A stretch of DNA of 64,000 nucleotides from Cinnamomum chago (GCA_038049695.1 CP142452.1:107331001-107395000); one strand, 5' to 3'. Counted from the stretch's first letter, positions 20,692 to 34,182 are shown. Numbers and translations: made by a program. The notes: generated by a model not told the origin, from the letters alone.

Positions 20692-22239
20692 TTAAGGTTT
20701 GTCTAGGTAAATAACTTTAGGAATCCACCTAAGGTCTTGAGAGGGTTGAACTTTGAGGTCTTGTTTTGGAGTCCCACCAACTATAGGAGATTTGACTTGA
20801 TAAATTTTCAATTTAAACTTATCACCATGATATTTAGATTTGACTAAATTTAGCTTAGATTGGTGATTAGTCTTTTGAGGTTGGTGAGTTTTCTTCTTAG
20901 GGGATTGATTCATTTTTCTTTTCTTCTTATTTTCTCCCTTTCTTTGACTTTTGAAATTTAGATTTAACTTTGTAATTTTCTTCAAAAGTTCTTTCATGTT
21001 TTGACTTAAGGGAGGTAGGTTGAGAAGCTTTTTGTTCATAGATTCTTTTAAGCTTGGTTTGACTTGTTTAACCTTTTTAGAATCTATCTTAGGAGACTCC
21101 ATTTTAAATGATTTAACTTGTTTAGTCTTTTTGGAGTCTTCTTTGATTTTTAGTGTCTTACCCTTCATTGATTTTGATTCTATCTTCTTGAGTTCAAAGA
21201 TGGGTTTAGACACATGGCTTCTCTTTCTTAGTTTGCACTCAAACCTAAAATGTCCTTCATTGCCACAATAATCACATTTTGTTTTAGGCAAGGGACAAAG
21301 AGTGCTAGAGAAAGAGGACTCACCTTTCACAAAAGTGTTGGTGAATTTAGGGTCATAAGACATATTCCTATTAAATCCAATACCCGTCCTATCTCCATGA
21401 GATTTACCCAATTTGAATAATTTTTCAAGTTTCTCTTCACTTTGGGTAAACTTGCACTCATACTTTTGTTTATAGCTTTCAAGTTGAGTGACTTTGGTTA
21501 TAAGGATTGAATTTTCATTTCTAACTTTTGAAAGTTCATTTTCAATTTCCTTATATTTGAATAGCTCTTCATTGGCAAGTTTTAATTCAAGCTTTAGTTC
21601 ATCAATAACATTAGATCCAAGCTCTTGAGTTTTTAACTTACTTTTGATCATCTTGGCTTCTAAATTGTTAAAGTCTTTATCTTGTCTTTTAATTGTATCT
21701 CTTAGGTTCAAATTTTCATTTTTAAGCTCATCACAATTTATCTTAATCTCATTTAATTCATCTTGAGCATTAGATTAATTTTCCTTAGAGATAGTCAATT
21801 TAGATTCAAGATTGTTAAAGTCTTTATCTTGCCTTTTTATTTGATCTCTTAGAATTAAATTTTCCTTATTGACATTATCATAATCCATCTTTAATTCTCT
21901 TAGTTCATCTTGAATGTTAGATAGATTATTTAAAGAGATCATGAACTTAGATTCTACACAATTTATAAATTCATCTTTTTCTCTAAGTTCATTTTTAGAA
22001 GAGTCTAATTCTTGGTTTAGCCTTATAGAATCTTCTTTTAATCTTTTATTTTTCTTGGAAACCTCTAAGGACCATGTGTACAACTCCTCATAGGCTTCAA
22101 GTTCATCATATTCTTCTTCTTTTAATTCAAGTTGAGATTCTTTAATTTCAATTTTTGAATCTCCATAAGATGGAAGAATGAGGGGTCTAGAAGAATCTAC
22201 AAGGTCTAGCATAGTGGAGTCCATTCTAATGATTTTCAT
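20692..22239 (-). pseudogene. gag, C-terminal half, broken copy B2
   Basis: Same frame as B1, with ATG at 22239 and the family-B TAA at 21777-21775. The segment after the stop is open to 20692 and encodes the rest of the coiled coil, the CCHC knuckle and the lysine-rich tail, identical to B1 as far as I can read. Confidence 0.85.
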
Positions 22240-22325
22240 ATAAGGACAACTCTAGGGTTTTAACTCTAGGTTTTTACACCTAATCAAGAGTTCCAAACAC
22301 TTGATCCTAAGGGATTAGAGCACTT

Positions 22326-22338
22326 GGCTCTGATACCA
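22326..22338 (-). other. Primer-binding site, unit B2
   Basis: Sense TGGTATCAGAGCC. The LTR begins at 22341. Confidence 0.95.
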
Positions 22339-22340
22339 AT

Positions 22341-22624
22341 TGAAAGTCCACGAGGATCCTAACCCTAGAGGGGGGGGTGAATAGGGTGAGCTACAACTAT
22401 GACCAATTTAAACCAATTTTAATTTCTTAAACAAAACTAGTCACATGTGATGAATAATCAATCAATATGCGGAAGCTAAACAAATCAATCACCACATAGC
22501 AATCACCACAACACAATATTTATAGTGGTTCGGCCAACGTGCCTACATCCACTACCGGCTTGTGTATCCAACACCCCACCGGATTTCACTATTTATGCTT
22601 TTTACTAGGCTAAGCAATAACCCT
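22341..22624 (-). mobile_element. LTR-B, left part, interrupted by the A block
   Basis: The first 284 bp of an LTR-B run from TGAAAGTCC to ..AAGCAATAACCCT. ACCCT (22620-22624) is the left target-site copy. The LTR-A start TGAAAGTCC follows at 22625. Together with 41730-43368, less one ACCCT, it makes a complete 1918-bp LTR-B. Confidence 0.93.
22620..22624. repeat. Target-site duplication ACCCT of the A block (right copies 41730-41734 and 16574-16578)
   Basis: One left copy and two right copies exist. One insertion followed by duplication of its right border explains the numbers. The site is in the first leader repeat of LTR-B. Confidence 0.92.
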
Positions 22625-24392
22625 TGAAAGTCCACGAGGATCCTAACCCTAGAGGGGGGGTGAATAGGGTGAGCTACAAGTATGACCAATTTCGACCAAT
22701 TTTAATTTCTTAAACTAAACTAGTCACATGTGATGATTAAACAAACAAGATGCGGAAGCTAATACAAAATCAATCACCACATAGCATGCACCACAACACC
22801 AATATTTATAGTGGTTCGGCCAACGTGCCTACATCCACTACCGGCTTGTGTCTCCAACACCCCACCGGATTCCACTAATTATGCTTTTTACTAGGCTAAG
22901 CAATAACCCTTACAAAGTTGTTTTTCTAGGCTAAACAACAACCTCTCAATGTGCTTTTATAGGCTTAGCAATAACCTTACAATATGCTTTTATTAGGCTA
23001 AGCAATAACCTTACAATATGCTTTTCTTAGGCTAAGCAATAACCTTACAAGTTGCTTTTCAAAGGCTAAGCAATAACCTTTACAAATGAGGATTTCTCAA
23101 AGAAGGTGTCTTTACAAAAGATCACTCTAAGAGATTACAATTTAAGCACAATGGAATTTGCCTCTTAAATAGGCTAATAGGAAAATGAAATTCCAATTAC
23201 AAACATACACTAAAATAAACTAAAGTGTGTGCACAAAGTGTATGTATGAGTTTCTTCAATCAATTTTAACAATGAAGCTTTTAAATGAATGCATGATGCA
23301 TTTTAAAATCAAGGTTTATAAAATGATGATTGAAGAGAAAACTAATCACATGAAAGATTCACACAACTTGAAGAAATGATCTAAAACATGTTGTATGAAT
23401 ATAAAAGTCTAAGAACACATGTGATTTAGGTGAGAGTGATTGCAAACCATTCTAATATACCAAAGAAGATAATGAGTTTGCAAAACACCTCTTGAAATCA
23501 TGCACAAGTGAAAAGCAAAGATTTAAACATGCATGGATTTCATTTTAATGAAAATCAAAATACAAGTAAAGTGTACCTTTTTAAGAACTCATGTATTTGA
23601 TTTCCAAATGGCCCTCTAGCCTTTCCAACTTCTTCCCCTTTCCTTGGCTCCAAAATGGTCTCAAAAGTTCATGTATCAAGCCTTCAAAAAGGTTGGAAAT
23701 GAATGGACTTTATAGCCAAAAAGTAGCCAACGGCTAGTTCTCGGTCGACCGGCAAAGAGGTCTCGGTCGACCGAGAAAGCACAACGGATAGATTTCTGAC
23801 CGTTGGGGCTACAGAATAGGATTCTGCAGAAATGACCTGCAGTAGTCTCGGTCGACCGAGACCTGTGTCTCGGTCGACCGGCGACACTGCCGGAAAACCC
23901 CAAAAAATTCCAACTTTAGCATTTTGAAGATTTTCTTTGTGGAATTTTGTGGGTCACTAAACCAAGCTAGAAAACAAGTTTTAAGATATTCTAAGATGAT
24001 TAAAACACATGGAAAACACAAAGCCTAAAATGATTTGAAACTTTGAACCAAAGGCTAGCTTGATTTGAAAAACTCCTTTTTCCAAAAACAATGCATACAA
24101 AAGTGATTCTTAAAGAGATGAATGTATGCAAAGCTCAAACCTAAATACCTAACATGATTTTCCAAATGTAGTGCACAAGGAAATAGGTTTTCAAAAAGAG
24201 TTTGGGTTTCAAAACCAATGCATCCAACTTTAAAACCAAAACATGCATAAGGCAAAGACTTTTCCAAATCTTAAAAGCTATGCATGTATAAAACTAGATT
24301 TCAAGGTTTTCTAAAACAATGCTAGTGTGTGAATCCAAATGATGCTAAAGTGCAAATGCATCCATCAAATTGCAAAAACAAAAGACCTAACA
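22625..24392 (-). mobile_element. LTR-A, left end of the A2-A4 block
   Basis: It is 1768 bp, TGAAAGTCC..GACCTAACA. It has A markers throughout (seven-G run, CTACAAGTATG), so unlike 6803-8571 it is not recombinant. TATA at 23715-23708. Confidence 0.95.
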
Positions 24393-24982
24393 ATCTCCCC
24401 CTTTGCAATTTGATGGCAACTTACTCATCATAGAAATTACACACTAAGTCTTCAGCTCCCCCTAAGCTAGACAAGTCTTGAAATCTTCTTGGATGCTCCT
24501 TCTCTTAGCTTGGGCTCTTGGGCTCTTTTCTTCAATCTTCTTGATGCTTGGAGCTTGATCATTCTTCAAGCTTTCTCTTCTCATCTTCCTCTCTTTAGCC
24601 AAGCATCTTCTATAGCTCCAAGCTTTCTTTCTTCTATTTGCTCTCCCCCTTTGACCATGCCTCTTTCTTCCTTTGGCAAGGTATGTATTCTCTCCCCTTG
24701 TAGAAGATCATACACAACACTCCCCTTTGGAAGCTTGGACTTTCTCTTCACCCTTTTGAGAACATGCATAATTTCTCCCCCTTTGCCATTAAATTGCAAA
24801 GGTACCTACACACATGAAACAAGGAAAATACCTTTAGTAGCACCTGTTAACAAATGAAATCGAAAAAGAAATACATAACAGGCTATCATGTGAGGTAGTA
24901 GTCTCTAAGGGCTCAAAGGCATTCCAATGGTCAATTTGATCACAACTAATACTTCCTATGAAGGTTTACACTCCCCCTCAAT

Positions 24983-26746
24983 CCATTCTCTTCTTTTGTC
25001 AAACTTTTGACAAAGATTTAACTATTAAGTGCAAGAAGAAGATGGTTTAACCAAGTGAGGGTCAACTTCAAGGAAAGGATTAGATTCATATAATTATAAA
25101 GCTCATATGATCAAATTACCAAAAGAGAGCAAGGTCTAATGGGAAAAGCAATCATGGATACCAATTGAAATAAACATATCAATTGAGATTAAAGGATGTG
25201 ACTATAAACTCAATCACTCTAAAATGGATTAAAAAGTATAACTATTATGAGAAATCCAAATTAGAGCTATCCATGATATGGGGTTTACTCAAACATAGCA
25301 TCAATCAATATAACTATGAAAATCATATGCTATGAAAGTTTTGAAAATCATTTCATTCAATCAAAAAATATGACTTATTAATGTGCAAATTGAGTGAAAT
25401 GAAATTCAAACATGAAGCCAACCTCAATTAATAACCAACCAATATTATGAACACATAAACATGGTGGTCATGAGATATACCTATAAGAGCAAGTGAGGAG
25501 GCAATCATGAACATCATGATGTTAATGGTGTGTGACATGGAACAATTATATAACTATCAAGCTCAATCCAATGTACACATGGTCTATCACATACACAAGA
25601 TAAGATATCAATTGGATATTAAATCAATGGAAAGTTCAAACCAATTGAATATGATAACATGATTAAAAGCAAGGATGTGACAAACACAAGATTCCATCAA
25701 GCATCATAAATGCATATTCATCACTTTTAAAGATATGACTATTGAGCATAGTGATGAACAAGGTAAATTGCAATGCAAAAGGATATTACTTTTTAAAACA
25801 TGCAATTTTCAAAGTGTCCAAATCATATGAATTCAACTACTAAGATATCCATCAACCAACATAAATGCAAGGAATGGATTTCAAAGAGATTCATATGATT
25901 AAGAACACTACTTATGAAGTTGAAACATGTATAAGGATGACATCAAGAAAATCTACATGAATCAACATCATAACCATCCATAAAGATATGACTATAAGGC
26001 ATAGAGGATGGATTTGGGTTCTAGTATGGTTTCTATAAATAAAACTAAGATCACAACCATACATGGAACCAAAAGTCATTTGCATATAAAAAGAAAGTAA
26101 ATAAACAAGCAAGGATGCAAACAACATACATTTCCATTTCTAAGATAATAAAACCAAAAGAAAAAGGAAATGAGTACATGGAACATGCTTAGAAGATTAT
26201 AACTAATGATGTTATGGAGCATTTCCATCCAAACAATCTTCAAATCATTTTAACAAACAAAATCCAACAATGAGCATAAAGAGAATGATTTTGAAGATCA
26301 ATTTTCAACATTGTATTTGAAAAGATATAACTTAATTGAAATACATACAAGTTGATTTTTCAAAACAATGATTTCCATATAAAAATATAACTTAGAAGTC
26401 TATGGAAAAACTTGAATTGAGTCAAATCATTTGTTCAAATAGTCTTACAAATGATTCAACAACAATTGATCATGAATAAATTAGCTATGAAAGCTTTTAA
26501 AGACACAATCAATTAATCATGTAGAAATGCAATGCAAAACATATGAGTGCAACAAGCAAATCAAACATGATGAAATTATAATCAAAAGATTTTGAAAACC
26601 ATGAAGTGTAACTTAAAATGGTGCAAGAAAACAAAATCAAATGATCATAAAGAAGCAATGCATTTTAATAAATGTAACTAAAAGAAACAAAATGCAAAGC
26701 AATCATGACCAACAAAAGGTTTAACTTATAAAGCATAGGTTGGTCA
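24983..26746 (-). other. Hairpin train, unit A2
   Basis: Copy of 9162-10925 at offset 15821. The arms and loops read the same. Confidence 0.72.
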
Positions 26747-26794
26747 ATGAGGTCCAAGGCCTTAAGGTTTGTCTAAGTATAAAACTTTGGGAAT

Positions 26795-28288
26795 CTACCT
26801 AAGGTCTTGTGAGGGTTGAACTTTGAGGTCTAGTTTGGATTTCTCACCAACTATAGGAGATTTGACTTGATAAATCTTCAATTTAAACTTATCACCATGA
26901 TATTTAGATTTTACTAAATTTGGCTTAGAATGGTGATTAGTCTTTTGATGTTGGTGAATTTGTTTCTTAGGGGATTGCTTCACTTTTCTTTTCTTCTTAT
27001 TTTCTCCCTTTACTTGACTTTTGAATTTTAAATTTAACTTAGCAACTTTATTCAAAAGTTCTTTCATAGGTTGATATAAGGGAGGTAGGTTGAGAAGCTT
27101 TTTGTTAATAGATTCTTTGATTTTTGGTTTAACTTGTTTAAGCCTTTTAGAATCTATCTTGGGAGACTCCTTGTTACTTGGTTTAACTTGTTTAAGCTTT
27201 ATGGAGTCTTCCTTGGTTTTTAGTGTCTTACCCTTCAAGTTTGATTTTACTTTCTTTGGTTCAAAGATGGGATTAGACACATTGCTTCTTCTTAGTTTGC
27301 ACTCAAACCTAAAGTGTCCTTCAATGCCACAATAATTACATTTAGACATGGGCAAAGAAGTGTGAGTGCTAGAGAATGAGGACTCACCTTTCACAAAAGT
27401 GTTGGTGAATTTAGGGTCATAAGATATATTCCTATTAAATCCAATACCCGTCCTATCTCCATGATGTTTACCCAATTTAAATAATTTTTCAAGTCTATCT
27501 TCACTTTGGGTAAACTTGCACTCATACTTTTGTTTATAGGTTTCAAGTTGAGTGACTTTGGTTATAAGGATTGAATTTTCATTTTTAACTTTTGAAAGTT
27601 CATTTTCAAGTTCCTTATATTTGATTAGCTCTTCATTGGCAAGTTGTAATTTATGTTTAAGGTCATTAACAACATTAGTTCCAAGCTCTTGAGTTTTTAA
27701 CTTACTTTTGATCAACTTGGCTTCTAAGTTGTTAAAGTCTTTATCTTGTCTTTTAATTGTATCTCTTAGGTTTAAATTTTCATTTTTAAGCTCATCATAA
27801 TTTATCTTAATCTCATTTAATTCATCTTGAGCATTAGATAAATTTTCCTTAGAGATAGTCAATTTAGATTCAAGATTGTTAAAGTCTTTATCTTGCCTTT
27901 GTAATTGATCTCTTAGTTTTAGATTTTCCTTATTGACATTTTCATAATCCATCTTTAATTCTTTTAGTTCATCTTGAATGTTAGATAGATTATTTAAAGA
28001 GATCATGAACTTAGATTCTACACAATTTATAAATTCATCTTTTTCTCTAAGTTCATTTTTAGAAGAGTCTAATTCTTGGTTTAGCCTTATAGAATCTTCT
28101 TTTAATCTTTTATTTTTCTTGGAAACCTCTAAGGACCATGTGTACAATTCCTCATAGGCTTCAAGTTCATCATATTCTTCTTCTTTTAATTCAAGTTGAG
28201 ATTCTTTAATTTCAATGTTTGAATCTCCATAAGATGGAAGAATGAGGGGTCTAGAAGAATCTACAAAGTCTAGCATAGTGGAGTCCAT
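26795..28288 (-). CDS. gag-like protein, copy A2, C-terminally shortened
   Basis: This is a 497-residue frame from ATG 28288. A private TGG-to-TAG change replaces the tryptophan of the RWIPK tail motif, so the last 11 residues are lost. The coiled coil, the 49-residue duplication and all four CCHC ligands are intact. The change is G-to-A on the coding strand, as expected from cytosine deamination on the other strand. Whether the tail matters is unknown. Confidence 0.85.
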   Translation of the reverse strand: MDSTMLDFVDSSRPLILPSYGDSNIEIKESQLELKEEEYDELEAYEELYTWSLEVSKKNKRLKEDSIRLNQELDSSKNELREKDEFINCVESKFMISLNNLSNIQDELKELKMDYENVNKENLKLRDQLQRQDKDFNNLESKLTISKENLSNAQDELNEIKINYDELKNENLNLRDTIKRQDKDFNNLEAKLIKSKLKTQELGTNVVNDLKHKLQLANEELIKYKELENELSKVKNENSILITKVTQLETYKQKYECKFTQSEDRLEKLFKLGKHHGDRTGIGFNRNISYDPKFTNTFVKGESSFSSTHTSLPMSKCNYCGIEGHFRFECKLRRSNVSNPIFEPKKVKSNLKGKTLKTKEDSIKLKQVKPSNKESPKIDSKRLKQVKPKIKESINKKLLNLPPLYQPMKELLNKVAKLNLKFKSQVKGENKKKRKVKQSPKKQIHQHQKTNHHSKPNLVKSKYHGDKFKLKIYQVKSPIVGEKSKLDLKVQPSQDLR

Positions 28289-28388
28289 TTCAATGATTTT
28301 CAAATAAGCACAACTCTAGGGTTTTTACTCTAGGTTTTTACACCTAATCAAGAGTTCCAAACACTTGATCCTAAGGGATAGAGCACTT

Positions 28389-28401
28389 GGCTCTGATACC
28401 A
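28389..28401 (-). other. Primer-binding site, unit A2
   Basis: Sense TGGTATCAGAGCC. The LTR begins at 28404. Confidence 0.95.
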
Positions 28402-28403
28402 AT

Positions 28404-30171
28404 TGAAAGTCCACGAGGATCCTAACCCTAGAGGGGGGGTGAATAGGGTGAGCTACAAGTATGACCAATTTCGACCAATTTTAATTTCTTAAACTAAACT
28501 AGTCACATGTGATGATTAAACAAACAAGATGCGGAAGCTAATACAAAATCAATCACCACATAGCATGCACCACAACACCAATATTTATAGTGGTTCGGCC
28601 AACGTGCCTACATCCACTACCGGCTTGTGTCTCCAACACCCCACCGGATTCCACTAATTATGCTTTTTACTAGGCTAAGCAATAACCCTTACAAAGTTGT
28701 TTTTCTAGGCTAAACAACAACCTCTCAATGTGCTTTTATAGGCTTAGCAATAACCTTACAATATGCTTTTATTAGGCTAAGCAATAACCTTACAATATGC
28801 TTTTCTTAGGCTAAGCAATAACCTTACAAGTTGCTTTTCAAAGGCTAAGCAATAACCTTTACAAATGAGGATTTCTCAAAGAAGGTGTCTTTACAAAAGA
28901 TCACTCTAAGAGATTACAATTTAAGCACAATGGAATTTGCCTCTTAAATAGGCTAATAGGAAAATGAAATTCCAATTACAAACATACACTAAAATAAACT
29001 AAAGTGTGTGCACAAAGTGTATGTATGAGTTTCTTCAATCAATTTTAACAATGAAGCTTTTAAATGAATGCATGATGCATTTTAAAATCAAGGTTTATAA
29101 AATGATGATTGAAGAGAAAACTAATCACATGAAAGATTCACACAACTTGAAGAAATGATCTAAAACATGTTGTATGAATATAAAAGTCTAAGAACACATG
29201 TGATTTAGGTGAGAGTGATTGCAAACCATTCTAATATACCAAAGAAGATAATGAGTTTGCAAAACACCTCTTGAAATCATGCACAAGTGAAAAGCAAAGA
29301 TTTAAACATGCATGGATTTCATTTTAATGAAAATCAAAATACAAGTAAAGTGTACCTTTTTAAGAACTCATGTATTTGATTTCCAAATGGCCCTCTAGCC
29401 TTTCCAACTTCTTCCCCTTTCCTTGGCTCCAAAATGGTCTCAAAAGTTCATGTATCAAGCCTTCAAAAAGGTTGGAAATGAATGGACTTTATAGCCAAAA
29501 AGTAGCCAACGGCTAGTTCTCGGTCGACCGGCAAAGAGGTCTCGGTCGACCGAGAAAGCACAACGGATAGATTTCTGACCGTTGGGGCTACAGAATAGGA
29601 TTCTGCAGAAATGACCTGCAGTAGTCTCGGTCGACCGAGACCTGTGTCTCGGTCGACCGGCGACACTGCCGGAAAACCCCAAAAAATTCCAACTTTAGCA
29701 TTTTGAAGATTTTCTTTGTGGAATTTTGTGGGTCACTAAACCAAGCTAGAAAACAAGTTTTAAGATATTCTAAGATGATTAAAACACATGGAAAACACAA
29801 AGCCTAAAATGATTTGAAACTTTGAACCAAAGGCTAGCTTGATTTGAAAAACTCCTTTTTCCAAAAACAATGCATACAAAAGTGATTCTTAAAGAGATGA
29901 ATGTATGCAAAGCTCAAACCTAAATACCTAACATGATTTTCCAAATGTAGTGCACAAGGAAATAGGTTTTCAAAAAGAGTTTGGGTTTCAAAACCAATGC
30001 ATCCAACTTTAAAACCAAAACATGCATAAGGCAAAGACTTTTCCAAATCTTAAAAGCTATGCATGTATAAAACTAGATTTCAAGGTTTTCTAAAACAATG
30101 CTAGTGTGTGAATCCAAATGATGCTAAAGTGCAAATGCATCCATCAAATTGCAAAAACAAAAGACCTAACA
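28404..30171 (-). mobile_element. LTR-A shared by A2 and A3
   Basis: 1768 bp with TG..CA ends. It is the 5' LTR of A2 and the 3' LTR of A3. No target-site duplication separates the units, as expected for recombination products. TATA at 29494-29487. Confidence 0.95.
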
Positions 30172-30761
30172 ATCTCCCCCTTTGCAATTTGATGGCAACT
30201 TACTCATCATAGAAATTACACACTAAGTCTTCAGCTCCCCCTAAGCTAGACAAGTCTTGAAATCTTCTTGGATGCTCCTTCTCTTAGCTTGGGCTCTTGG
30301 GCTCTTTTCTTCAATCTTCTTGATGCTTGGAGCTTGATCATTCTTCAAGCTTTCTCTTCTCATCTTCCTCTCTTTAGCCAAGCATCTTCTATAGCTCCAA
30401 GCTTTCTTTCTTCTATTTGCTCTCCCCCTTTGACCATGCCTCTTTCTTCCTTTGGCAAGGTATGTATTCTCTCCCCTTGTAGAAGATCATACACAACACT
30501 CCCCTTTGGAAGCTTGGACTTTCTCTTCACCCTTTTGAGAACATGCATAATTTCTCCCCCTTTGCCATTAAATTGCAAAGGTACCTACACACATGAAACA
30601 AGGAAAATACCTTTAGTAGCACCTGTTAACAAATGAAATCGAAAAAGAAATACATAACAGGCTATCATGTGAGGTAGTAGTCTCTAAGGGCTCAAAGGCA
30701 TTCCAATGGTCAATTTGATCACAACTAATACTTCCTATGAAGGTTTACACTCCCCCTCAAT

Positions 30762-32525
30762 CCATTCTCTTCTTTTGTCAAACTTTTGACAAAGATTTAA
30801 CTATTAAGTGCAAGAAGAAGATGGTTTAACCAAGTGAGGGTCAACTTCAAGGAAAGGATTAGATTCATATAATTATAAAGCTCATATGATCAAATTACCA
30901 AAAGAGAGCAAGGTCTAATGGGAAAAGCAATCATGGATACCAATTGAAATAAACATATCAATTGAGATTAAAGGATGTGACTATAAACTCAATCACTCTA
31001 AAATGGATTAAAAAGTATAACTATTATGAGAAATCCAAATTAGAGCTATCCATGATATGGGGTTTACTCAAACATAGCATCAATCAATATAACTATGAAA
31101 ATCATATGCTATGAAAGTTTTGAAAATCATTTCATTCAATCAAAAAATATGACTTATTAATGTGCAAATTGAGTGAAATGAAATTCAAACATGAAGCCAA
31201 CCTCAATTAATAACCAACCAATATTATGAACACATAAACATGGTGGTCATGAGATATACCTATAAGAGCAAGTGAGGAGGCAATCATGAACATCATGATG
31301 TTAATGGTGTGTGACATGGAACAATTATATAACTATCAAGCTCAATCCAATGTACACATGGTCTATCACATACACAAGATAAGATATCAATTGGATATTA
31401 AATCAATGGAAAGTTCAAACCAATTGAATATGATAACATGATTAAAAGCAAGGATGTGACAAACACAAGATTCCATCAAGCATCATAAATGCATATTCAT
31501 CACTTTTAAAGATATGACTATTGAGCATAGTGATGAACAAGGTAAATTGCAATGCAAAAGGATATTACTTTTTAAAACATGCAATTTTCAAAGTGTCCAA
31601 ATCATATGAATTCAACTACTAAGATATCCATCAACCAACATAAATGCAAGGAATGGATTTCAAAGAGATTCATATGATTAAGAACACTACTTATGAAGTT
31701 GAAACATGTATAAGGATGACATCAAGAAAATCTACATGAATCAACATCATAACCATCCATAAAGATATGACTATAAGGCATAGAGGATGGATTTGGGTTC
31801 TAGTATGGTTTCTATAAATAAAACTAAGATCACAACCATACATGGAACCAAAAGTCATTTGCATATAAAAAGAAAGTAAATAAACAAGCAAGGATGCAAA
31901 CAACATACATTTCCATTTCTAAGATAATAAAACCAAAAGAAAAAGGAAATGAGTACATGGAACATGCTTAGAAGATTATAACTAATGATGTTATGGAGCA
32001 TTTCCATCCAAACAATCTTCAAATCATTTTAACAAACAAAATCCAACAATGAGCATAAAGAGAATGATTTTGAAGATCAATTTTCAACATTGTATTTGAA
32101 AAGATATAACTTAATTGAAATACATACAAGTTGATTTTTCAAAACAATGATTTCCATATAAAAATATAACTTAGAAGTCTATGGAAAAACTTGAATTGAG
32201 TCAAATCATTTGTTCAAATAGTCTTACAAATGATTCAACAACAATTGATCATGAATAAATTAGCTATGAAAGCTTTTAAAGACACAATCAATTAATCATG
32301 TAGAAATGCAATGCAAAACATATGAGTGCAACAAGCAAATCAAACATGATGAAATTATAATCAAAAGATTTTGAAAACCATGAAGTGTAACTTAAAATGG
32401 TGCAAGAAAACAAAATCAAATGATCATAAAGAAGCAATGCATTTTAATAAATGTAACTAAAAGAAACAAAATGCAAAGCAATCATGACCAACAAAAGGTT
32501 TAACTTATAAAGCATAGGTTGGTCA
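30762..32525 (-). other. Hairpin train, unit A3
   Basis: Copy of 9162-10925 at offset 21600. Confidence 0.72.
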
Positions 32526-32540
32526 ATGAGGTCCAAGGCC

Positions 32541-34067
32541 TTAAGGTTTGTCTAAGTATAAAACTTTGGGAATCCACCTAAGGTCTTGTGAGGGTTGAAC
32601 TTTGAGGTCTAGTTTGGATTTCTCACCAACTATAGGAGATTTGACTTGATAAATCTTCAATTTAAACTTATCACCATGATATTTAGATTTTACTAAATTT
32701 GGCTTAGAATGGTGATTAGTCTTTTGATGTTGGTGAATTTGTTTCTTAGGGGATTGCTTCACTTTTCTTTTCTTCTTATTTTCTCCCTTTACTTGACTTT
32801 TGAATTTTAAATTTAACTTAGCAACTTTATTCAAAAGTTCTTTCATAGGTTGATATAAGGGAGGTAGGTTGAGAAGCTTTTTGTTAATAGATTCTTTGAT
32901 TTTTGGTTTAACTTGTTTAAGCCTTTTAGAATCTATCTTGGGAGACTCCTTGTTACTTGGTTTAACTTGTTTAAGCTTTATGGAGTCTTCCTTGGTTTTT
33001 AGTGTCTTACCCTTCAAGTTTGATTTTACTTTCTTTGGTTCAAAGATGGGATTAGACACATTGCTTCTTCTTAGTTTGCACTCAAACCTAAAGTGTCCTT
33101 CAATGCCACAATAATTACATTTAGACATGGGCAAAGAAGTGTGAGTGCTAGAGAATGAGGACTCACCTTTCACAAAAGTGTTGGTGAATTTAGGGTCATA
33201 AGATATATTCCTATTAAATCCAATACCCGTCCTATCTCCATGATGTTTACCCAATTTAAATAATTTTTCAAGTCTATCTTCACTTTGGGTAAACTTGCAC
33301 TCATACTTTTGTTTATAGGTTTCAAGTTGAGTGACTTTGGTTATAAGGATTGAATTTTCATTTTTAACTTTTGAAAGTTCATTTTCAAGTTCCTTATATT
33401 TGATTAGCTCTTCATTGGCAAGTTGTAATTTATGTTTAAGGTCATTAACAACATTAGTTCCAAGCTCTTGAGTTTTTAACTTACTTTTGATCAACTTGGC
33501 TTCTAAGTTGTTAAAGTCTTTATCTTGTCTTTTAATTGTATCTCTTAGGTTTAAATTTTCATTTTTAAGCTCATCATAATTTATCTTAATCTCATTTAAT
33601 TCATCTTGAGCATTAGATAAATTTTCCTTAGAGATAGTCAATTTAGATTCAAGATTGTTAAAGTCTTTATCTTGCCTTTGTAATTGATCTCTTAGTTTTA
33701 GATTTTCCTTATTGACATTTTCATAATCCATCTTTAATTCTTTTAGTTCATCTTGAATGTTAGATAGATTATTTAAAGAGATCATGAACTTAGATTCTAC
33801 ACAATTTATAAATTCATCTTTTTCTCTAAGTTCATTTTTAGAAGAGTCTAATTCTTGGTTTAGCCTTATAGAATCTTCTTTTAATCTTTTATTTTTCTTG
33901 GAAACCTCTAAGGACCATGTGTACAATTCCTCATAGGCTTCAAGTTCATCATATTCTTCTTCTTTTAATTCAAGTTGAGATTCTTTAATTTCAATGTTTG
34001 AATCTCCATAAGATGGAAGAATGAGGGGTCTAGAAGAATCTACAAAGTCTAGCATAGTGGAGTCCAT
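32541..34067 (-). CDS. gag-like protein, intact copy A3
   Basis: 508 codons from ATG 34067, same sequence as A1 at the protein level. It ends YLDKP and then TAA. Confidence 0.85.
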   Translation of the reverse strand: MDSTMLDFVDSSRPLILPSYGDSNIEIKESQLELKEEEYDELEAYEELYTWSLEVSKKNKRLKEDSIRLNQELDSSKNELREKDEFINCVESKFMISLNNLSNIQDELKELKMDYENVNKENLKLRDQLQRQDKDFNNLESKLTISKENLSNAQDELNEIKINYDELKNENLNLRDTIKRQDKDFNNLEAKLIKSKLKTQELGTNVVNDLKHKLQLANEELIKYKELENELSKVKNENSILITKVTQLETYKQKYECKFTQSEDRLEKLFKLGKHHGDRTGIGFNRNISYDPKFTNTFVKGESSFSSTHTSLPMSKCNYCGIEGHFRFECKLRRSNVSNPIFEPKKVKSNLKGKTLKTKEDSIKLKQVKPSNKESPKIDSKRLKQVKPKIKESINKKLLNLPPLYQPMKELLNKVAKLNLKFKSQVKGENKKKRKVKQSPKKQIHQHQKTNHHSKPNLVKSKYHGDKFKLKIYQVKSPIVGEKSKLDLKVQPSQDLRWIPKVLYLDKP

Positions 34068-34167
34068 TTCAATGATTTTCAAATAAGCACAACTCTAGGG
34101 TTTTTACTCTAGGTTTTTACACCTAATCAAGAGTTCCAAACACTTGATCCTAAGGGATAGAGCACTT

Positions 34168-34180
34168 GGCTCTGATACCA
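34168..34180 (-). other. Primer-binding site, unit A3
   Basis: Sense TGGTATCAGAGCC. The LTR begins at 34183. Confidence 0.95.
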
Positions 34181-34182
34181 AT

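Larger units (their letters stand above)
18213..22340 (-). mobile_element. Internal region B2
   Basis: It is 4128 bp and co-linear with B1. It shares G at 19022 with B3 (44178), where B1 and B4 have A. B2 and B3 each follow an A|B border, so they look like duplicates of one segment. Confidence 0.9.
24393..28403 (-). mobile_element. Internal region A2
   Basis: It is 4011 bp and co-linear with A1. The one coding difference I noticed is the premature stop in the last codons of gag (26792-26794). Confidence 0.93.
30172..34182 (-). mobile_element. Internal region A3
   Basis: 4011 bp, co-linear with A1 and with open gag. PPT at 30183-30172. Confidence 0.93.
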
